The translations under genes and the position numbers were made by a program. The notes under the pieces were generated by a model that made no database searches, was not told the origin of the DNA, and saw only the letters and a program-made list of their open reading frames with translations. From positions 1 through 64,000 of the forward strand of contig NZ_FORX01000014.1 in NCBI RefSeq assembly GCF_900114115.1: a DNA stretch of 64,000 nt. Reading direction: 5' to 3'. Shown here piece after piece: positions 26,202-36,672 of this stretch; position 1 is the first letter of the stretch, and each line of letters starts with the position of its first letter. Source of the stretch: Desulfomicrobium apsheronum (GTDB lineage: Bacteria; Desulfobacterota; Desulfovibrionia; Desulfovibrionales; Desulfomicrobiaceae).

Positions 26202-27091
26202 ATGGGCATGTTTCTCGACAACTACGGTTTTTTGATGGTGGCCATCATCCAGCAGGCGCTCCTGGGGATGAGCCTGTGGTATCCGCTCATGGCCGGACAG
26301 CTCTCCCTGGCCAGCATAGGCTTCTATTCCCTGGGCGGCTACATCGCGGCCATCATGGGTACGAGCCCGCTCTTTGCAGCCTGGCGTGAAACTCTGGGCG
26401 CGGCCCTCTACCCTGTGGAATGGCTCATCGCCATGCTGGCCAGCTGCCTGCTCGGACTGCTGGTCGGCATCCCGGCCCTGCGGCTGCGCGGCATCTATCT
26501 GGCCCTGGCGACCATCGCCTTCGTGCAGGTGCTCAATGTCGTGGTCCTGGTTCTGGACGTGACCGGCGGGGCGGTGGGCCTTTTTGGCATCCCGCAGCCT
26601 TTCGAGAAGCGCATCGGCTACCTGTGGTTCTTCGGCCCACTCCTTATCGTCATGCTCCTCTTCTCCTGGCGGCTGACCCGCACCGTGGCCGGCCGGTCCT
26701 TCATGGCCATCCGCGAGGACGAGCTGGCCGCCCAGGCCATGGGTATTTCCACCACCTTCGAGAAGGTCCGCGCCTTTGTCATCGGTTGCGGCCTGGCCGG
26801 TGTGGTCGGAGCCATGAGCGCGCCGTTCCTCAATACCTGGAACGCCCGCCAGAGCAGCTTCGACGCCTCCGTGGCCTGCTTGGCCTATGTGCTCATCGGC
26901 GGCGCGCGCTCCATCTGGGGTCCGCTGCTGGGCGCGATCTTGCTTGTCGCGCTGCCCGAGGTGCTGCGTCCGCTCAAGGACGCCCGCCTGATCATGAACG
27001 GCATCGTCCTGGTCGTGGCCTGCATCTACCTGCCCCAGGGCATCGCCGGACTGCTGGCTTCCCTGCGCCGCAAAGCTTCGGGGGTGGCCTG

Positions 27092-27092
<1 letters not shown>
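26202..27092 (+). CDS. livM: branched-chain amino-acid ABC transporter permease LivM
   Basis: 296 residues starting at ATG 26202 directly after the livH stop; the frame remains open from 26127 inside livH. It has eight to nine membrane segments, with LRGIYLALATIAFVQ and RSFMAIREDELAAQAMGIS (the EAA-like loop). It is the second pore subunit. Its stop TGA shares bases with the livG ATG (ATGA overlap). Confidence 0.93.
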
Positions 27093-27854
<762 letters not shown>

Positions 27855-27868
<14 letters not shown>

Positions 27869-28565
27869 ACTTGCTCAGGTCTGCGTGAATTACGGCGCGG
27901 TCAAGGCTGTGCGAGACGTCAGTCTTTATGTGGAGCATGGCGAGGTGGTCACTCTCATCGGTGCCAACGGAGCGGGCAAGAGCACCATCCTGCGCGCCGT
28001 CTCCGGCCTGGCCCGCATCGCGTCCGGCGCGCTGCGTTTCTCGGGAACCGACATCGCCAAAACCCGGCCGGACGCCATTGTCCGTGCCGGGCTGGCGCAT
28101 TGCCCCGAAGGACGCCAGGTCCTGGCCAGGCAGAGCATCGAGGACAACCTCCTGCTTGGCGCCTACATCCGCACAGACAAGGACGGCATCGCGCGTGACC
28201 TGGAAAAGTCCTACGTCATGTTTCCGCGTCTTCGGGAGCGTCGCCGCCAGCCTGCCGGGACCCTTTCCGGCGGCGAACAGCAGATGCTGGCCATCGCCCG
28301 CGCCCTCATGAGCTCGCCGCGCATGCTCCTGCTCGATGAACCGTCCCTGGGACTTGCGCCGCTGGTGGTGGAGGAGATTTTCGCCATTCTCGACTCCCTG
28401 AGCGCCCAGGGCATGACCATCCTTCTTGTGGAACAGAACGCGCGGCTGGCCCTGGCGCATTCCCATCGCGGCTACGTGCTTGAATCCGGACAGATCGCGG
28501 CCACCGGCGAAGCCAGAGCACTGCTTGACGATGACCGTGTTCTGGCTGCGTATCTGGGGGCCTGA
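27855..28565 (+). CDS. livF: branched-chain amino-acid ABC transporter ATPase LivF
   Basis: A 236-residue second ATPase of the Liv system. It shows Walker A GANGAGKST, the signature TLSGGEQQMLAIARAL, Walker B LLLDEPSLGL and the switch VEQN in place of His, as usual in LivF. The ATG at 27855 lies within the last codons of livG. It is the last gene of the operon; a terminator lies about 130 bp on, at 28696-28718. Confidence 0.93.
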
Positions 28566-28695
28566 AACGGAAGGAAGAGGCGGGGCGCTGCCCCGGACCC
28601 CGCAAGGGGCTCGCCCCTTGACCCGTGCAGGGGGACGCGGGGGCCACGATATTTTTGTTTTTGGGATTGCCGATTAAATGGGTAGTGGCTTTTTT

Positions 28696-28718
28696 TTGGC
28701 GCTTGAGCGCCAATTTTT
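28696..28718 (+). terminator. intrinsic terminator after the liv operon
   Basis: Stem TTGGCGC/GCGCCAA with a TTGA loop followed by TTTTT. It lies between livF and lutA, so lutABC probably has its own promoter downstream or depends on read-through. A second GC-rich hairpin (AAGGGGCTCGCCCCTT) lies near 28604-28620. Confidence 0.7.
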
Positions 28719-28761
28719 ACATATTTATCGGATTGCGCAGCAGCGCTTTTGAGGTGTTTGA

Positions 28762-29496
28762 ATGACCAAACCAAAAAGGGTGACCCTGTTCATCCAGTGC
28801 ATAGTGGATTCCTGTTTTCCCGCCGTGGGCGAAGCCATGGTCAAGGTGCTTGAGCGCCAGGGGCTTGAGCTCGACTATCCCGCGAACCAGACATGCTGCG
28901 GACAGCCTGCCTTCAATGCCGGATATCGCGACGAAGCGGCGCGTCTGGCGCGGCATTACCTGGACGTGTTCGAGGACGCCGAGGCCATCGTCTGTCCGTC
29001 GGGATCGTGCGTACACATGGTCCGTCATCACTACATGGAGCTTTTCGCCAAGGATCCGCGCCAGCTGGACCGGGCCAGGCGGGTGGCGGCCAAGACCTTC
29101 GAGTTCACAGAATTTCTGGTCGATGTGCTGGGCGTGACCGATGTCGGCGCAACCTGGAACGGGCAGATCACCTACCACGACTCCTGTCACCTCCTGCGTG
29201 GGCTGGGGGTCAAGGACCAGCCTCGGGCGCTGCTTTCCGGAGTACGCGGGCTGACGCTCGTTGAGATGAACCGTTCCGATGAATGCTGCGGGTTCGGGGG
29301 CACCTTTTCGGCCAAGTATCCGGAAATTTCCGAGGCCCTGCTCGAAACCAAGCTGGCCAACATCCAGGCTACGGGCACGGGCGCCGTGGTCGGCTGCGAC
29401 ATGGGCTGCCTCATGCACATGCAGGGCATGATCCGGCGTCGCGAGCTGCCCATCAGCGTGCACCACATCGCCGAAATCCTGGCCGGGGAGGAGTAG
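28762..29496 (+). CDS. lutA: L-lactate dehydrogenase complex subunit LutA-type (Fe-S)-binding protein
   Basis: 244 residues with two CCG (Cys-rich) domains, each providing cysteines to an unusual Fe-S cluster: TCCGQPAFNAGY with CPSGSCVHMV in the first half, and YHDSCHLLRGLGV with ECCGFGGTFSAKYP in the second. This is the LutA/LldE layout. With LutB and LutC it forms a cytoplasmic lactate-oxidising complex, a central route in lactate-using sulfate reducers. The next gene starts two bases after its stop. Confidence 0.9.
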   Translation: MTKPKRVTLFIQCIVDSCFPAVGEAMVKVLERQGLELDYPANQTCCGQPAFNAGYRDEAARLARHYLDVFEDAEAIVCPSGSCVHMVRHHYMELFAKDPRQLDRARRVAAKTFEFTEFLVDVLGVTDVGATWNGQITYHDSCHLLRGLGVKDQPRALLSGVRGLTLVEMNRSDECCGFGGTFSAKYPEISEALLETKLANIQATGTGAVVGCDMGCLMHMQGMIRRRELPISVHHIAEILAGEE

Positions 29497-29497
29497 A

Positions 29498-30943
29498 ATG
29501 CTGAACCAGGACCCTCTGAAGTACAGGGAATTGGCCGCCAAGGCCGTCGAGGACAAGCAGCTGCACAGGGCCCTCGCCAAGATGCGCGACAAGGTCGGAC
29601 GCAACGCGGTGAACCTCTACAACCAGCTTTCGCCCGGGCATGACCCGCGTCAGGACGCCAAGGCCGTGCGCCGCAAGATCGTGGACAACCTTGATGTCGT
29701 GCTCGAAACCCTGATCGCGAACATTCGCGCCCGGGGCGGGCATGTCCATCTGGCCGAGACCGGTGAGGACGCCGTGGAATACTGCCTGGGTGTTGCCAGG
29801 CGGTTTGAGGTCGCCCGCGTGGTCAAGGGCAAGTCCATGCTGAGCGAGGAAATCCACCTCAACGACGCATTGGAAGCCGCAGGCATCGAGACCGTGGAGA
29901 CGGATCTTGGCGAGTACATCGTGCAGCTCAAGGGCGAAGCACCATCGCACATCATCGCCCCGGCCATCCACTACACCCGCGAGCAGGTCGGCGAATTGTT
30001 CGCTGAAAAACTGGACCAGCCCTATACCGACGATCCGCCGACCCTGACCGCCATGGCGCGCAAGGCCCTGCGCGAAAAGATGCTCACCGCCGACATGGGT
30101 ATCTCCGGCGGCAACACCGCCTGCGCCGAGACCGGACACGTGACCATCGTTTCCAACGAAGGCAACATCCGCATGGCCACGACCATGCCCCGGGTTCACG
30201 TGGTGCTGCTGGGCATCGAGAAGATCGCGGCCACCCTGGAGGATCACGACATCCTGTTGCGCATGCTGACCCGCGCGGCGGCGGGGCAGAAGATCTCAAC
30301 CTATGTCAGTTATGTCGGCGGGCCCCGCCTGCCCGATGAACCGGACGGCCCGGAGGAATTTCATCTGGTCTTGGTGGATAACGGCCGCAGCCGCATTCTG
30401 GCCGACCCGGATTTTCGCGAGGTGCTGCACTGCGTGCGTTGCGGCGGATGCCTCAATGTCTGCCCGGTCTACATGGCCATTGGCGGGCACAGTTACGGCT
30501 CGCCGTATTGCGGCCCCATCGGCGCGGTCTTCACGCCGCTGACGCGGGGCATCAACACGTGCCATCACCTCTGCCAGGGAGAAACCCTGTGCGGTGCCTG
30601 CAAGCAGGTCTGCCCGGTGGACAACGACCTGCCGCGCATGCTCTCGCTGCTGCGCTCCAAACTGGCCGACGGCGACAGGAGCTGGGACGTACGCCGTCAG
30701 AGCCTGCCGACAAAGCTGGTTTTCGGTGCCTGGTCGGTGATCATGAGGCATCGGCGCATGTACGACGCGCTGAGTGCAATGGCCAGATTCGGCCAGAGAC
30801 TGCTGCCGCGCAGGAACGGCTGGATCAGGCGCCTGCCCGGACCGCTGGGCGGTTGGACCAGGGGGCGCGATTTTCCGCCTCTGGCGCAGGAGAGTTTCGC
30901 CGATCGTTGGGCGCGTCGCGACAAGACAGGGAGGGGGGCATGA
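29498..30943 (+). CDS. lutB: LutB-type iron-sulfur electron-transfer subunit
   Basis: 481 residues. An N-terminal LUD domain (about 60-300; FEVARVVKGKSMLSEEIHLN, GISGGNTACAETGHVTIVSNEGN) is followed by two [4Fe-4S] motifs, CVRCGGCLNVCPVY and CGACKQVCPVD, around residues 313-370. The basic C-terminal region (about 400-470) is typical of LutB/LldF. It passes electrons from the lactate-oxidising site. The lutC ATG overlaps its stop (ATGA). Confidence 0.92.
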   Translation: MLNQDPLKYRELAAKAVEDKQLHRALAKMRDKVGRNAVNLYNQLSPGHDPRQDAKAVRRKIVDNLDVVLETLIANIRARGGHVHLAETGEDAVEYCLGVARRFEVARVVKGKSMLSEEIHLNDALEAAGIETVETDLGEYIVQLKGEAPSHIIAPAIHYTREQVGELFAEKLDQPYTDDPPTLTAMARKALREKMLTADMGISGGNTACAETGHVTIVSNEGNIRMATTMPRVHVVLLGIEKIAATLEDHDILLRMLTRAAAGQKISTYVSYVGGPRLPDEPDGPEEFHLVLVDNGRSRILADPDFREVLHCVRCGGCLNVCPVYMAIGGHSYGSPYCGPIGAVFTPLTRGINTCHHLCQGETLCGACKQVCPVDNDLPRMLSLLRSKLADGDRSWDVRRQSLPTKLVFGAWSVIMRHRRMYDALSAMARFGQRLLPRRNGWIRRLPGPLGGWTRGRDFPPLAQESFADRWARRDKTGRGA

Positions 30944-31653
30944 GTCGTATCATCGAACGGGTCAGGCAGGCGCTTAAAGTGCAGGCCAATGACGGCCGGG
31001 ACAAGCTGGTCTTCGCCAAGAGCGAGGAATTCATCAATAGCGCGCACGTAACGACCTCGGACGAAGAGCGGGGCGGGTGGATGGACAGCATCCGCCGGGA
31101 GGCCCAGGCGCTCAACCTTCAGGTGCACGAGTGTCCGAACCTGGCCGCCTGCGGCGAGGCCATCGCGGCCCTGGCACGCGAGCGCGATCCGGAGTGGGGC
31201 ACATTGAAGCGGATTGTGCGCTGGAGCGACCCGCTTCTTGACGAATTGGACCTTGAAGCGCGTCTGGGCGAGGACATCCCCGTCACGACAGTGCCTACGG
31301 GTGACTCCTTTGGCGAATCCGAGCGCGCGGAGTTCCGGCGCGAGGTCATCGCCTCGTATATCGGCATCACCACCGCCGACTACCTGCTGGCCGACACGGC
31401 CTCGCTGGTACTCTTGGGCGGGCGGGGCCGAGCACGCTCGGTGTCTTTGGTGCCGTCCATTCATGTCGCGGTGGTGCCCGGGAGTCGCATGCTCGGCTCC
31501 TACCGGCAGATGCTCTCCCGTCTGAACGGACAGGCCTTGCCGTCCAACGTGAACATCATCACCGGCCCGAGCAAGACCGCCGATATCGAGGCCACCCTGG
31601 TGCACGGGGCGCACGGCCCGCGCGAGATGCATCTTTTTGTGGTCGCGTCCTGA
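30940..31653 (+). CDS. lutC: LutC-type LUD-domain subunit
   Basis: A 237-residue single LUD domain (TTADYLLADTASLVLLGGRGRARSVSLVPSIHVAVVP, then SNVNIITGPSKTADIEATLVHGAHGPREMHL). The start at 30940 follows GGGAGGGGGG and overlaps the lutB stop. It is the third subunit of the lactate-oxidation complex. A 13-bp-stem terminator follows within 35 bp of the stop, closing the operon. Confidence 0.92.
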   Translation: MSRIIERVRQALKVQANDGRDKLVFAKSEEFINSAHVTTSDEERGGWMDSIRREAQALNLQVHECPNLAACGEAIAALARERDPEWGTLKRIVRWSDPLLDELDLEARLGEDIPVTTVPTGDSFGESERAEFRREVIASYIGITTADYLLADTASLVLLGGRGRARSVSLVPSIHVAVVPGSRMLGSYRQMLSRLNGQALPSNVNIITGPSKTADIEATLVHGAHGPREMHLFVVAS

Positions 31654-31686
31654 CGTTTTCGCGTGCTGCAGGCGTGTTTTCGCGAG

Positions 31687-31725
31687 AGCGCCAAGCTGAC
31701 GAGGTATCAGCTTGGCGCTTTTTTT
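31687..31725 (+). terminator. strong terminator of lutABC
   Basis: A 13-bp perfect stem (AGCGCCAAGCTGA with TCAGCTTGGCGCT, arms 31687-31699 and 31707-31719) with a 7-nt loop and a T-run directly after the stem. Confidence 0.85.
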
Positions 31726-31741
31726 ACGGGAAACGAGAGGG

Positions 31742-31866
31742 CAGTGTCATTCCCGCGAAGGCGGGCCATGTCGGGCAATAACGCGAAATCCATTCTTTTC
31801 AGAGAGTTAAAAAGGCATGGATCCCCTTCTTCAAGGGGATGACGACTTCTTGCAGTGACGTCATAT
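31742..31866. repeat. MITE-like element, copy 2 (left end missing)
   Basis: Nearly identical to the interior and right end of the 9105-9267 element: the GTCATTCCCGCGAAGGCGGG hairpin and CTTCTTCAAGGGGATGACGAC, ending GCAGTGACGTCATAT. About 36 bp of the left inverted end is absent, next to the lutC terminator. Its right end supplies the last base of the lipoprotein gene's stop context. Confidence 0.7.
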
Positions 31867-32426
31867 CAACCTGCTGCGGCAAGTCCGTTCAAAAAATCGA
31901 TGATCTCATGCTCCGTCTCGCTCCTGAGCATGCTTTTGTATATGATGCAGTGCGCTATTATAGTTTTCATGTTTCCGGAAAATCCATAGCTTAGAATCGA
32001 AACTTCTCTTCTGTTGACCATGCCTTCTATTTTATTGGATATCACTACAGAATTATTTACGTTTACAAATTCCGATTCAATCAGCTTCGCATCTTTCATT
32101 TTATAGTGTTCGACAAGTTTCTTGTAAATTTCAGTCATTTGTATGTTTTCGTCATATAAAAAAATATGCGCATTGGTAAACCTTCTGGCTGAGAAATCAA
32201 TTTTTGAAATTGATTCATTTTTTACAGACCATAACCTGTTGTCATAGTAGAATGATGCATCTGATTGTCCAATGTTGACTTTTTGCGCTGCGTTTATTGA
32301 TTTTTTTCTTGATTCAAGATGTCCATATTCGGATGCGATCTCATTTTTCTTGTGTACGTCTTTGCTTGCTGGTGCACAGGATGCCAGCGCGACGACCAAA
32401 AGCGTGGCGATCAGGTATTTTTGCAT
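31866..32426 (-). CDS. small lipoprotein of unknown function
   Basis: 186 residues from the ATG at 32426 (AGGGAG eight bases upstream). A lipoprotein signal with lipobox ALASC (Cys18) predicts membrane anchoring. The rest is Lys/Asn/Ile-rich, with no family I recognise. The gene is clearly AT-richer than its neighbours, which points to transfer. It stands alone, and its stop abuts the right end of a MITE-like element. Confidence 0.65.
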   Translation of the reverse strand: MQKYLIATLLVVALASCAPASKDVHKKNEIASEYGHLESRKKSINAAQKVNIGQSDASFYYDNRLWSVKNESISKIDFSARRFTNAHIFLYDENIQMTEIYKKLVEHYKMKDAKLIESEFVNVNNSVVISNKIEGMVNRREVSILSYGFSGNMKTIIAHCIIYKSMLRSETEHEIIDFLNGLAAAG

Positions 32427-32682
32427 GAAAAAATCTCCCTTTTTATACAACCTGTATCAGGTGATGCCTGTATCCCCGGCTGGCGTGCCATAGATGGGTG
32501 CAGGCTGTCGTGATTTGATGAGTCCTTGCAAATACCCTGGAAATACATGACAGTCCATAAGACAGTCTGAAGATTCGGAAAACAGGGATGCGATGGCGGA
32601 CGAAGGTCGGCCTGTCGCAATCCGTTGAGACATCAACACGACGGCGACCGCGCTGCAAGCCTGGCTCGTAAAGGAGAATGCG

Positions 32683-33108
32683 ATGACGTTGGATGAGAAC
32701 GCCGGACGGCAGCCCAGTGGATTGCTGGTCCTTCGAACCTTGGCCATGCCCAGGGACACCAACCCCAGTGGCGACATTTTCGGCGGCTGGATTCTGGCCC
32801 AGATGGACGTGGCCGGAGGGCTCATGGCCTCGGAGATTTCCATGGGCCGGACCGTCACGGTCAGCGTCGAGAAAATGAGCTTCGACAAGCCCATACGCAT
32901 GGGCGACACGATCTGCGTGCATGCGGAACTTCTGCGAGTGGGCAATTCGTCCATGGACATCAAGCTTGAGGTCTGGGCGCGGCAGCTCATTGGCGCATAC
33001 GAAGCCCAGCGTCAGCTGGTGACCGAAGGGGTGTTCCGTTATGTGGCCGTGGATGAGAACCGGCGTCCGCGCAGGGTTCCCGACAATCCGAGTTTTTTCA
33101 CCAGGTGA
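32683..33108 (+). CDS. yciA: acyl-CoA thioesterase, YciA-type hotdog protein
   Basis: 141 residues with a single hotdog fold. PRDTNPSGDIFGGWILAQMDVAGG carries the conserved Asp on the central helix, and MSFDKPIRMGDTICVHAEL is typical of the YciA/BACH family. It hydrolyses acyl-CoA esters in the cytoplasm; the chain length is not readable. A GGAG site lies before the ATG. No operon partners: the next gene is on the opposite strand. Confidence 0.9.
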   Translation: MTLDENAGRQPSGLLVLRTLAMPRDTNPSGDIFGGWILAQMDVAGGLMASEISMGRTVTVSVEKMSFDKPIRMGDTICVHAELLRVGNSSMDIKLEVWARQLIGAYEAQRQLVTEGVFRYVAVDENRRPRRVPDNPSFFTR

Positions 33109-33159
33109 CATCGCGATGACCCGGCAAGACTGCTGTCCGACCGGGCCATTGACCGAGCG

Positions 33160-36100
33160 TCAGTCCTTGTTGACGCTTTGTTTTATCACATCCATCAGCT
33201 TCTTGATGCTGAAAGGTTTGGCCACGTATCCGTCCATGCCCTTGTCCAGCAGCTTTTCCTTGTCTCCGTTCATGGCATAGGCGGTCATGGCGATGATGGG
33301 CACCGGTTTTTTGCCAGTTGCTTCCTCCGAGGCGCGGATGCGCCTGGTGGCCTCTATTCCGTCCATGCCCGGCATCTGAATGTCCATCAGGATGAGGTCG
33401 AAATCCTGTTCCAGAAGACGTTCCAGTACCTCATGTCCGTTATGGGCGGTGAAGACCTCGTGACCATTTTTGGTCAGCAGATTGCGGACGGCGAAAAGAT
33501 TCACCTCGTCATCTTCAGCCACCAGAATTTTTCTCTCCCGCAGCGCGACCCGCGTTTTGTCTGGAACCTCCCGTGCAGGCAATTCCAGCGCCTTGTCCAG
33601 GGTGACGCAGAAATATATGCTCGTGCCCACTCCAACCTCGCTTGAAATGGCCATGTTGCCGCCCATGAGTCCAACCAGACGTTTGCAGATGGACAGGCCG
33701 AGTCCCGCGCCCTGGTATTGTCTGGTGTAGCCCTGGGTTACCTGGCTGAAGGGCTCGAAGAGCTGGCTCAGCGCTTCATCGGGAATGCCGCACCCTGTGT
33801 CCGAAATCTCGAAGAATATGCGCAGCTGATTTTCGTTGCGGGCCGGCAAGGGGTAGGCCTCCACGCTGACAAATCCATGCTGCGTGAACTTGAATGCGTT
33901 GCCGATCAGGTTCGTGAGCACCTGTTGCAGACGAATGGGATCGCCGATGACGTTTTGCGGCAGCGCGTCGTCGAAATGGTGCCTGAGTTCGATTCCTGAC
34001 TGCAGGGCGATGGGCGCGAAGAGATCGATGGATTGATTCAATTTTTTACGCAGGTCGAAGACTTCGGGCCGAATAGGCATCTTGCCCGCTTCGACCCTGG
34101 AGAGATCAAGGATGTCGGAAAGCAGGCTGGTCAGGCGGGACGTCGATTGCACGGCCATGGCGCTGTATTCGAGCTGCTCTTGATTCATGCTGGTTGTCTG
34201 CAGGAGTTGCAGCATGCCCATGATGCCGTTCAGCGGAGTGCGAATTTCGTGACTCATGTTGGCCAGAAATTCGCTCTTGGCCTTGTTTGCCGCTTCTGCG
34301 GCCTCCTTGGCGTTCAGTGCGGCGTATTCAGCGTTCTTTCGCGCTGTCACGTCCACATGCGTACCCACCATGCGCACGGCGCTCCCCTGTTCGTTTCGTT
34401 CGACCACCCGGCCGCGCGCCATGATCCACAACCAATGCCCGGATTTGGCCTTCATGCGGAATTCGATCTCGAAAACTTCTCCGCTGGTGACATGTCGGCT
34501 TACCTGATCTTCGACATCCTGCACGTCATCGGGATGAATGAGACTGCGCCATGAGCTGTAGTTCGCCTCGAACTCTCCTTTTTCATAGCCGAGCATGGCG
34601 TAATAGTGTGGACTGAAATAAGTGCTGCCCGATACGCAGTTCCAATCCCAAAGCCCGTCATTCGTGACCTCAAGGGCCAGGGCGAGCCGTTCTTCGCTCT
34701 CACGCATGGCTTCCTCGGCCATCATGTGGGCGGTGATGTCTTCGCGCATGAGGATGCCGCCGGAGAAGACCCCGTCCTTGAACAGGGGGATGGCCTTGAC
34801 GCTTTGCCAGGCAGATCCGCCTGCGGCGAGGCGGGGGATGAAAAGGCTCGGCAGGTTGAGCGGCCGACCATCGAGCACATGTTCAAGGTCGGGGCCGATC
34901 CCCGCAGAGATCAGGCCGGGCAGTTCATGCAGGGTCCGTCCCAGAAAATATTCTTTATCCAGAATATTTTTTGCGAAACCTTCGATTTGAAACTGGTTGA
35001 CGTAATTGATTTTTCCTTCCCGATCGAAAGTCATGATCGAAAGCGGCAGGTTGTCCACCAGGGACTGGTACAGATTTCTGCTCTCGATCAGCACCTCCTG
35101 GGCGTGTTTTCGTTCGGTCAGATCGACGCCGAGGCTGGTCACGTCCGTGGGCAACCCGGCCGAGTCGAAGGTCAGCGCGTTGGCCCAGCCAATGGCGTGG
35201 CGCGCACCAAACTTGTCGAGTATCTCATTTTCGTGCGTGGAGTAGGACAGGTTTTGCCCGCCGGCCATGGTTGAAATGAAAAATTCGCGGGTCGACTCGC
35301 GGATCTCCGCAGGAATGAACATATCAAACCAGTCCCGCCCCAGCACTTCTTCCTTTTCCCATCCGGTGAGTTTGAGAAAATATTCGTTGGCAAAGATGAT
35401 GCGTCCCTCGGGGTCTAGGGAGATACCGATTTGCGGCGTGTGGAGCAGGATGTTGCGCCATTTTTTTTCTGAACGCGACAATGCTTCGCGTTCCTTTGCA
35501 AGTTGCCTGAAAAGGGTGCGATAGGGGCGTTTCAAGGCGAAACGGACCAGAGCCAGATAGATCAGGAAAAAGGACACGATCTTCAGAAAATGTCCCGCGA
35601 CATTGGAGAGACCGTACACACTTACGTAGAGAGTGAAGGCCAACTCGCTCATGATGCTGAGGGCCATGGACATGATCAGTAGATGGTAGATTCCGGGTTC
35701 GAGCTTGTCTCGCTTTCGCGTCAGATTGAACATGGCTGCCGCCAGCACGGCGCAGATGGTATATTCCGCGACGATCTTGAACGTCGTCAGGCCCTGTCCT
35801 TCGACGTGGCAGACCGGAAAAATCTCCCAGGCGAAGATGCTCAGGAGCAAGGTCGCGGTGACGCCGGAGAAACCCAGGAGCACCGCCGACAGCGAAAAAC
35901 CGCGCCCCAGTATCAGGCTGTAGGCAAAGAGACTGGCCGCTTCCAGCCCACGGGCTGCTATCCAGAGCTGTGTGGCCGGGTTTGTGTCCTCTGCCGCCGC
36001 GACGATGTTCATTCCATTGTAGGTCAGGGTGTGGGTCAGATCGATGAAGGCGATGAAAAAATAGGCGATGCCCAGGAACAGAAGGGCGTCGTTGCGCAGG

Positions 36101-36294
36101 AAGGCGCGCGTGTTCCAGACCAGCAGAAAAACGCTCCAGCCCACAGCCACTGCAAAGAGTTCGGCCATGGTGTGGAAAAGAAGGAAATTATGGCGGCTGA
36201 TGAAAAAAAGGACGAGCAGCAGAATTATCCACACGGTGACGTGGCGCAGGGTGCCCGAAATGTCATGGGAGGCGAGTTGGTCGTCTGAAGGCAT
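33160..36294 (-). CDS. hybrid sensor histidine kinase with MASE3 membrane domain and PAS repeats
   Basis: 1044 residues from ATG 36294 (GGAG five bases upstream; the frame is open to 36375). The N-terminal membrane block of about eight helices matches MASE3 (FHTMAELFAVAVGW, LFLGIAYFFIAFIDLTHTLTYNGM). Three PAS domains follow (about residues 265-650), then HisKA with FLANMSHEIRTPLNG (phospho-His), HATPase_c (GTGL-type box GAGLGLSIC) and a C-terminal receiver (LILMDIQMPGMDG, with the Asp acceptor). A separate output regulator or Hpt protein must exist elsewhere. A full-length MITE-like copy lies 54 bp upstream of the start. The signal is unknown. Confidence 0.9.
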   Translation of the reverse strand: MPSDDQLASHDISGTLRHVTVWIILLLVLFFISRHNFLLFHTMAELFAVAVGWSVFLLVWNTRAFLRNDALLFLGIAYFFIAFIDLTHTLTYNGMNIVAAAEDTNPATQLWIAARGLEAASLFAYSLILGRGFSLSAVLLGFSGVTATLLLSIFAWEIFPVCHVEGQGLTTFKIVAEYTICAVLAAAMFNLTRKRDKLEPGIYHLLIMSMALSIMSELAFTLYVSVYGLSNVAGHFLKIVSFFLIYLALVRFALKRPYRTLFRQLAKEREALSRSEKKWRNILLHTPQIGISLDPEGRIIFANEYFLKLTGWEKEEVLGRDWFDMFIPAEIRESTREFFISTMAGGQNLSYSTHENEILDKFGARHAIGWANALTFDSAGLPTDVTSLGVDLTERKHAQEVLIESRNLYQSLVDNLPLSIMTFDREGKINYVNQFQIEGFAKNILDKEYFLGRTLHELPGLISAGIGPDLEHVLDGRPLNLPSLFIPRLAAGGSAWQSVKAIPLFKDGVFSGGILMREDITAHMMAEEAMRESEERLALALEVTNDGLWDWNCVSGSTYFSPHYYAMLGYEKGEFEANYSSWRSLIHPDDVQDVEDQVSRHVTSGEVFEIEFRMKAKSGHWLWIMARGRVVERNEQGSAVRMVGTHVDVTARKNAEYAALNAKEAAEAANKAKSEFLANMSHEIRTPLNGIMGMLQLLQTTSMNQEQLEYSAMAVQSTSRLTSLLSDILDLSRVEAGKMPIRPEVFDLRKKLNQSIDLFAPIALQSGIELRHHFDDALPQNVIGDPIRLQQVLTNLIGNAFKFTQHGFVSVEAYPLPARNENQLRIFFEISDTGCGIPDEALSQLFEPFSQVTQGYTRQYQGAGLGLSICKRLVGLMGGNMAISSEVGVGTSIYFCVTLDKALELPAREVPDKTRVALRERKILVAEDDEVNLFAVRNLLTKNGHEVFTAHNGHEVLERLLEQDFDLILMDIQMPGMDGIEATRRIRASEEATGKKPVPIIAMTAYAMNGDKEKLLDKGMDGYVAKPFSIKKLMDVIKQSVNKD

Positions 36295-36347
36295 TCGAGC
36301 TCCGTTTGTCGTAATGTCCACGTATGCGGTATTATCAGTTCGACGTG

Positions 36348-36509
36348 ATATGACGTCACCGTAAAAAGTCGTCATCCCCTTGAAGAAGGGGATCTACGCC
36401 TTTCTAAGGGTTTGAAAAGAATGGATTTCGCGCTATTGCCCGACATGGCCCGCCTTCGCGGGAATGACACTCAGGTTCATCCACGACTTTTTGCAGGTGC
36501 GTCTGATAT
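36348..36509. repeat. MITE-like element, copy 3 (162 bp, inverted relative to copy 1)
   Basis: It starts ATATGACGTCACCGTAAAAA, contains both hairpin blocks in reverse order (CCCCTTGAAGAAGGGG, then CCCGCCTTCGCGGG) and ends CGACTTTTTGCAG followed by ATAT. It lies in the short divergent region between the histidine kinase and the kinase-fusion gene, so it may alter their promoters. Confidence 0.75.
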
Positions 36510-36672
36510 GCGGACAGTCGCGTGTTTGGATCAGTATCAACTAATTTCAGGACAGACCACCCCGAAAAATTCTTGCCTTGTCATTCGCGGGGGAAGTGCT
36601 TGCGGGCGCGACATGACACGAGGCGGCGGATCTGCTAGAGTTTAGTACAACTTTGCCGGGAGAACGCATATC
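36510..36672. other. remainder of divergent region, nothing else seen
   Basis: With the element at 36348-36509 this makes 378 bp without a gene between 36294 and 36673. Apart from the ribosome site GGGAG before the next ATG, no feature is evident. Confidence 0.4.

Noticed and set aside
24002-26221. Minus-strand open frame of 739 codons
   Set aside because: It lies wholly opposite livK and livH, which are beyond doubt; its product is Gly/Asp/His-rich without domains.
28590-28640. GC-rich palindrome after livF as the operon terminator
   Set aside because: AAGGGGCTCGCCCCTT forms a hairpin but lacks a T-run; the hairpin at 28696-28718 fits better.
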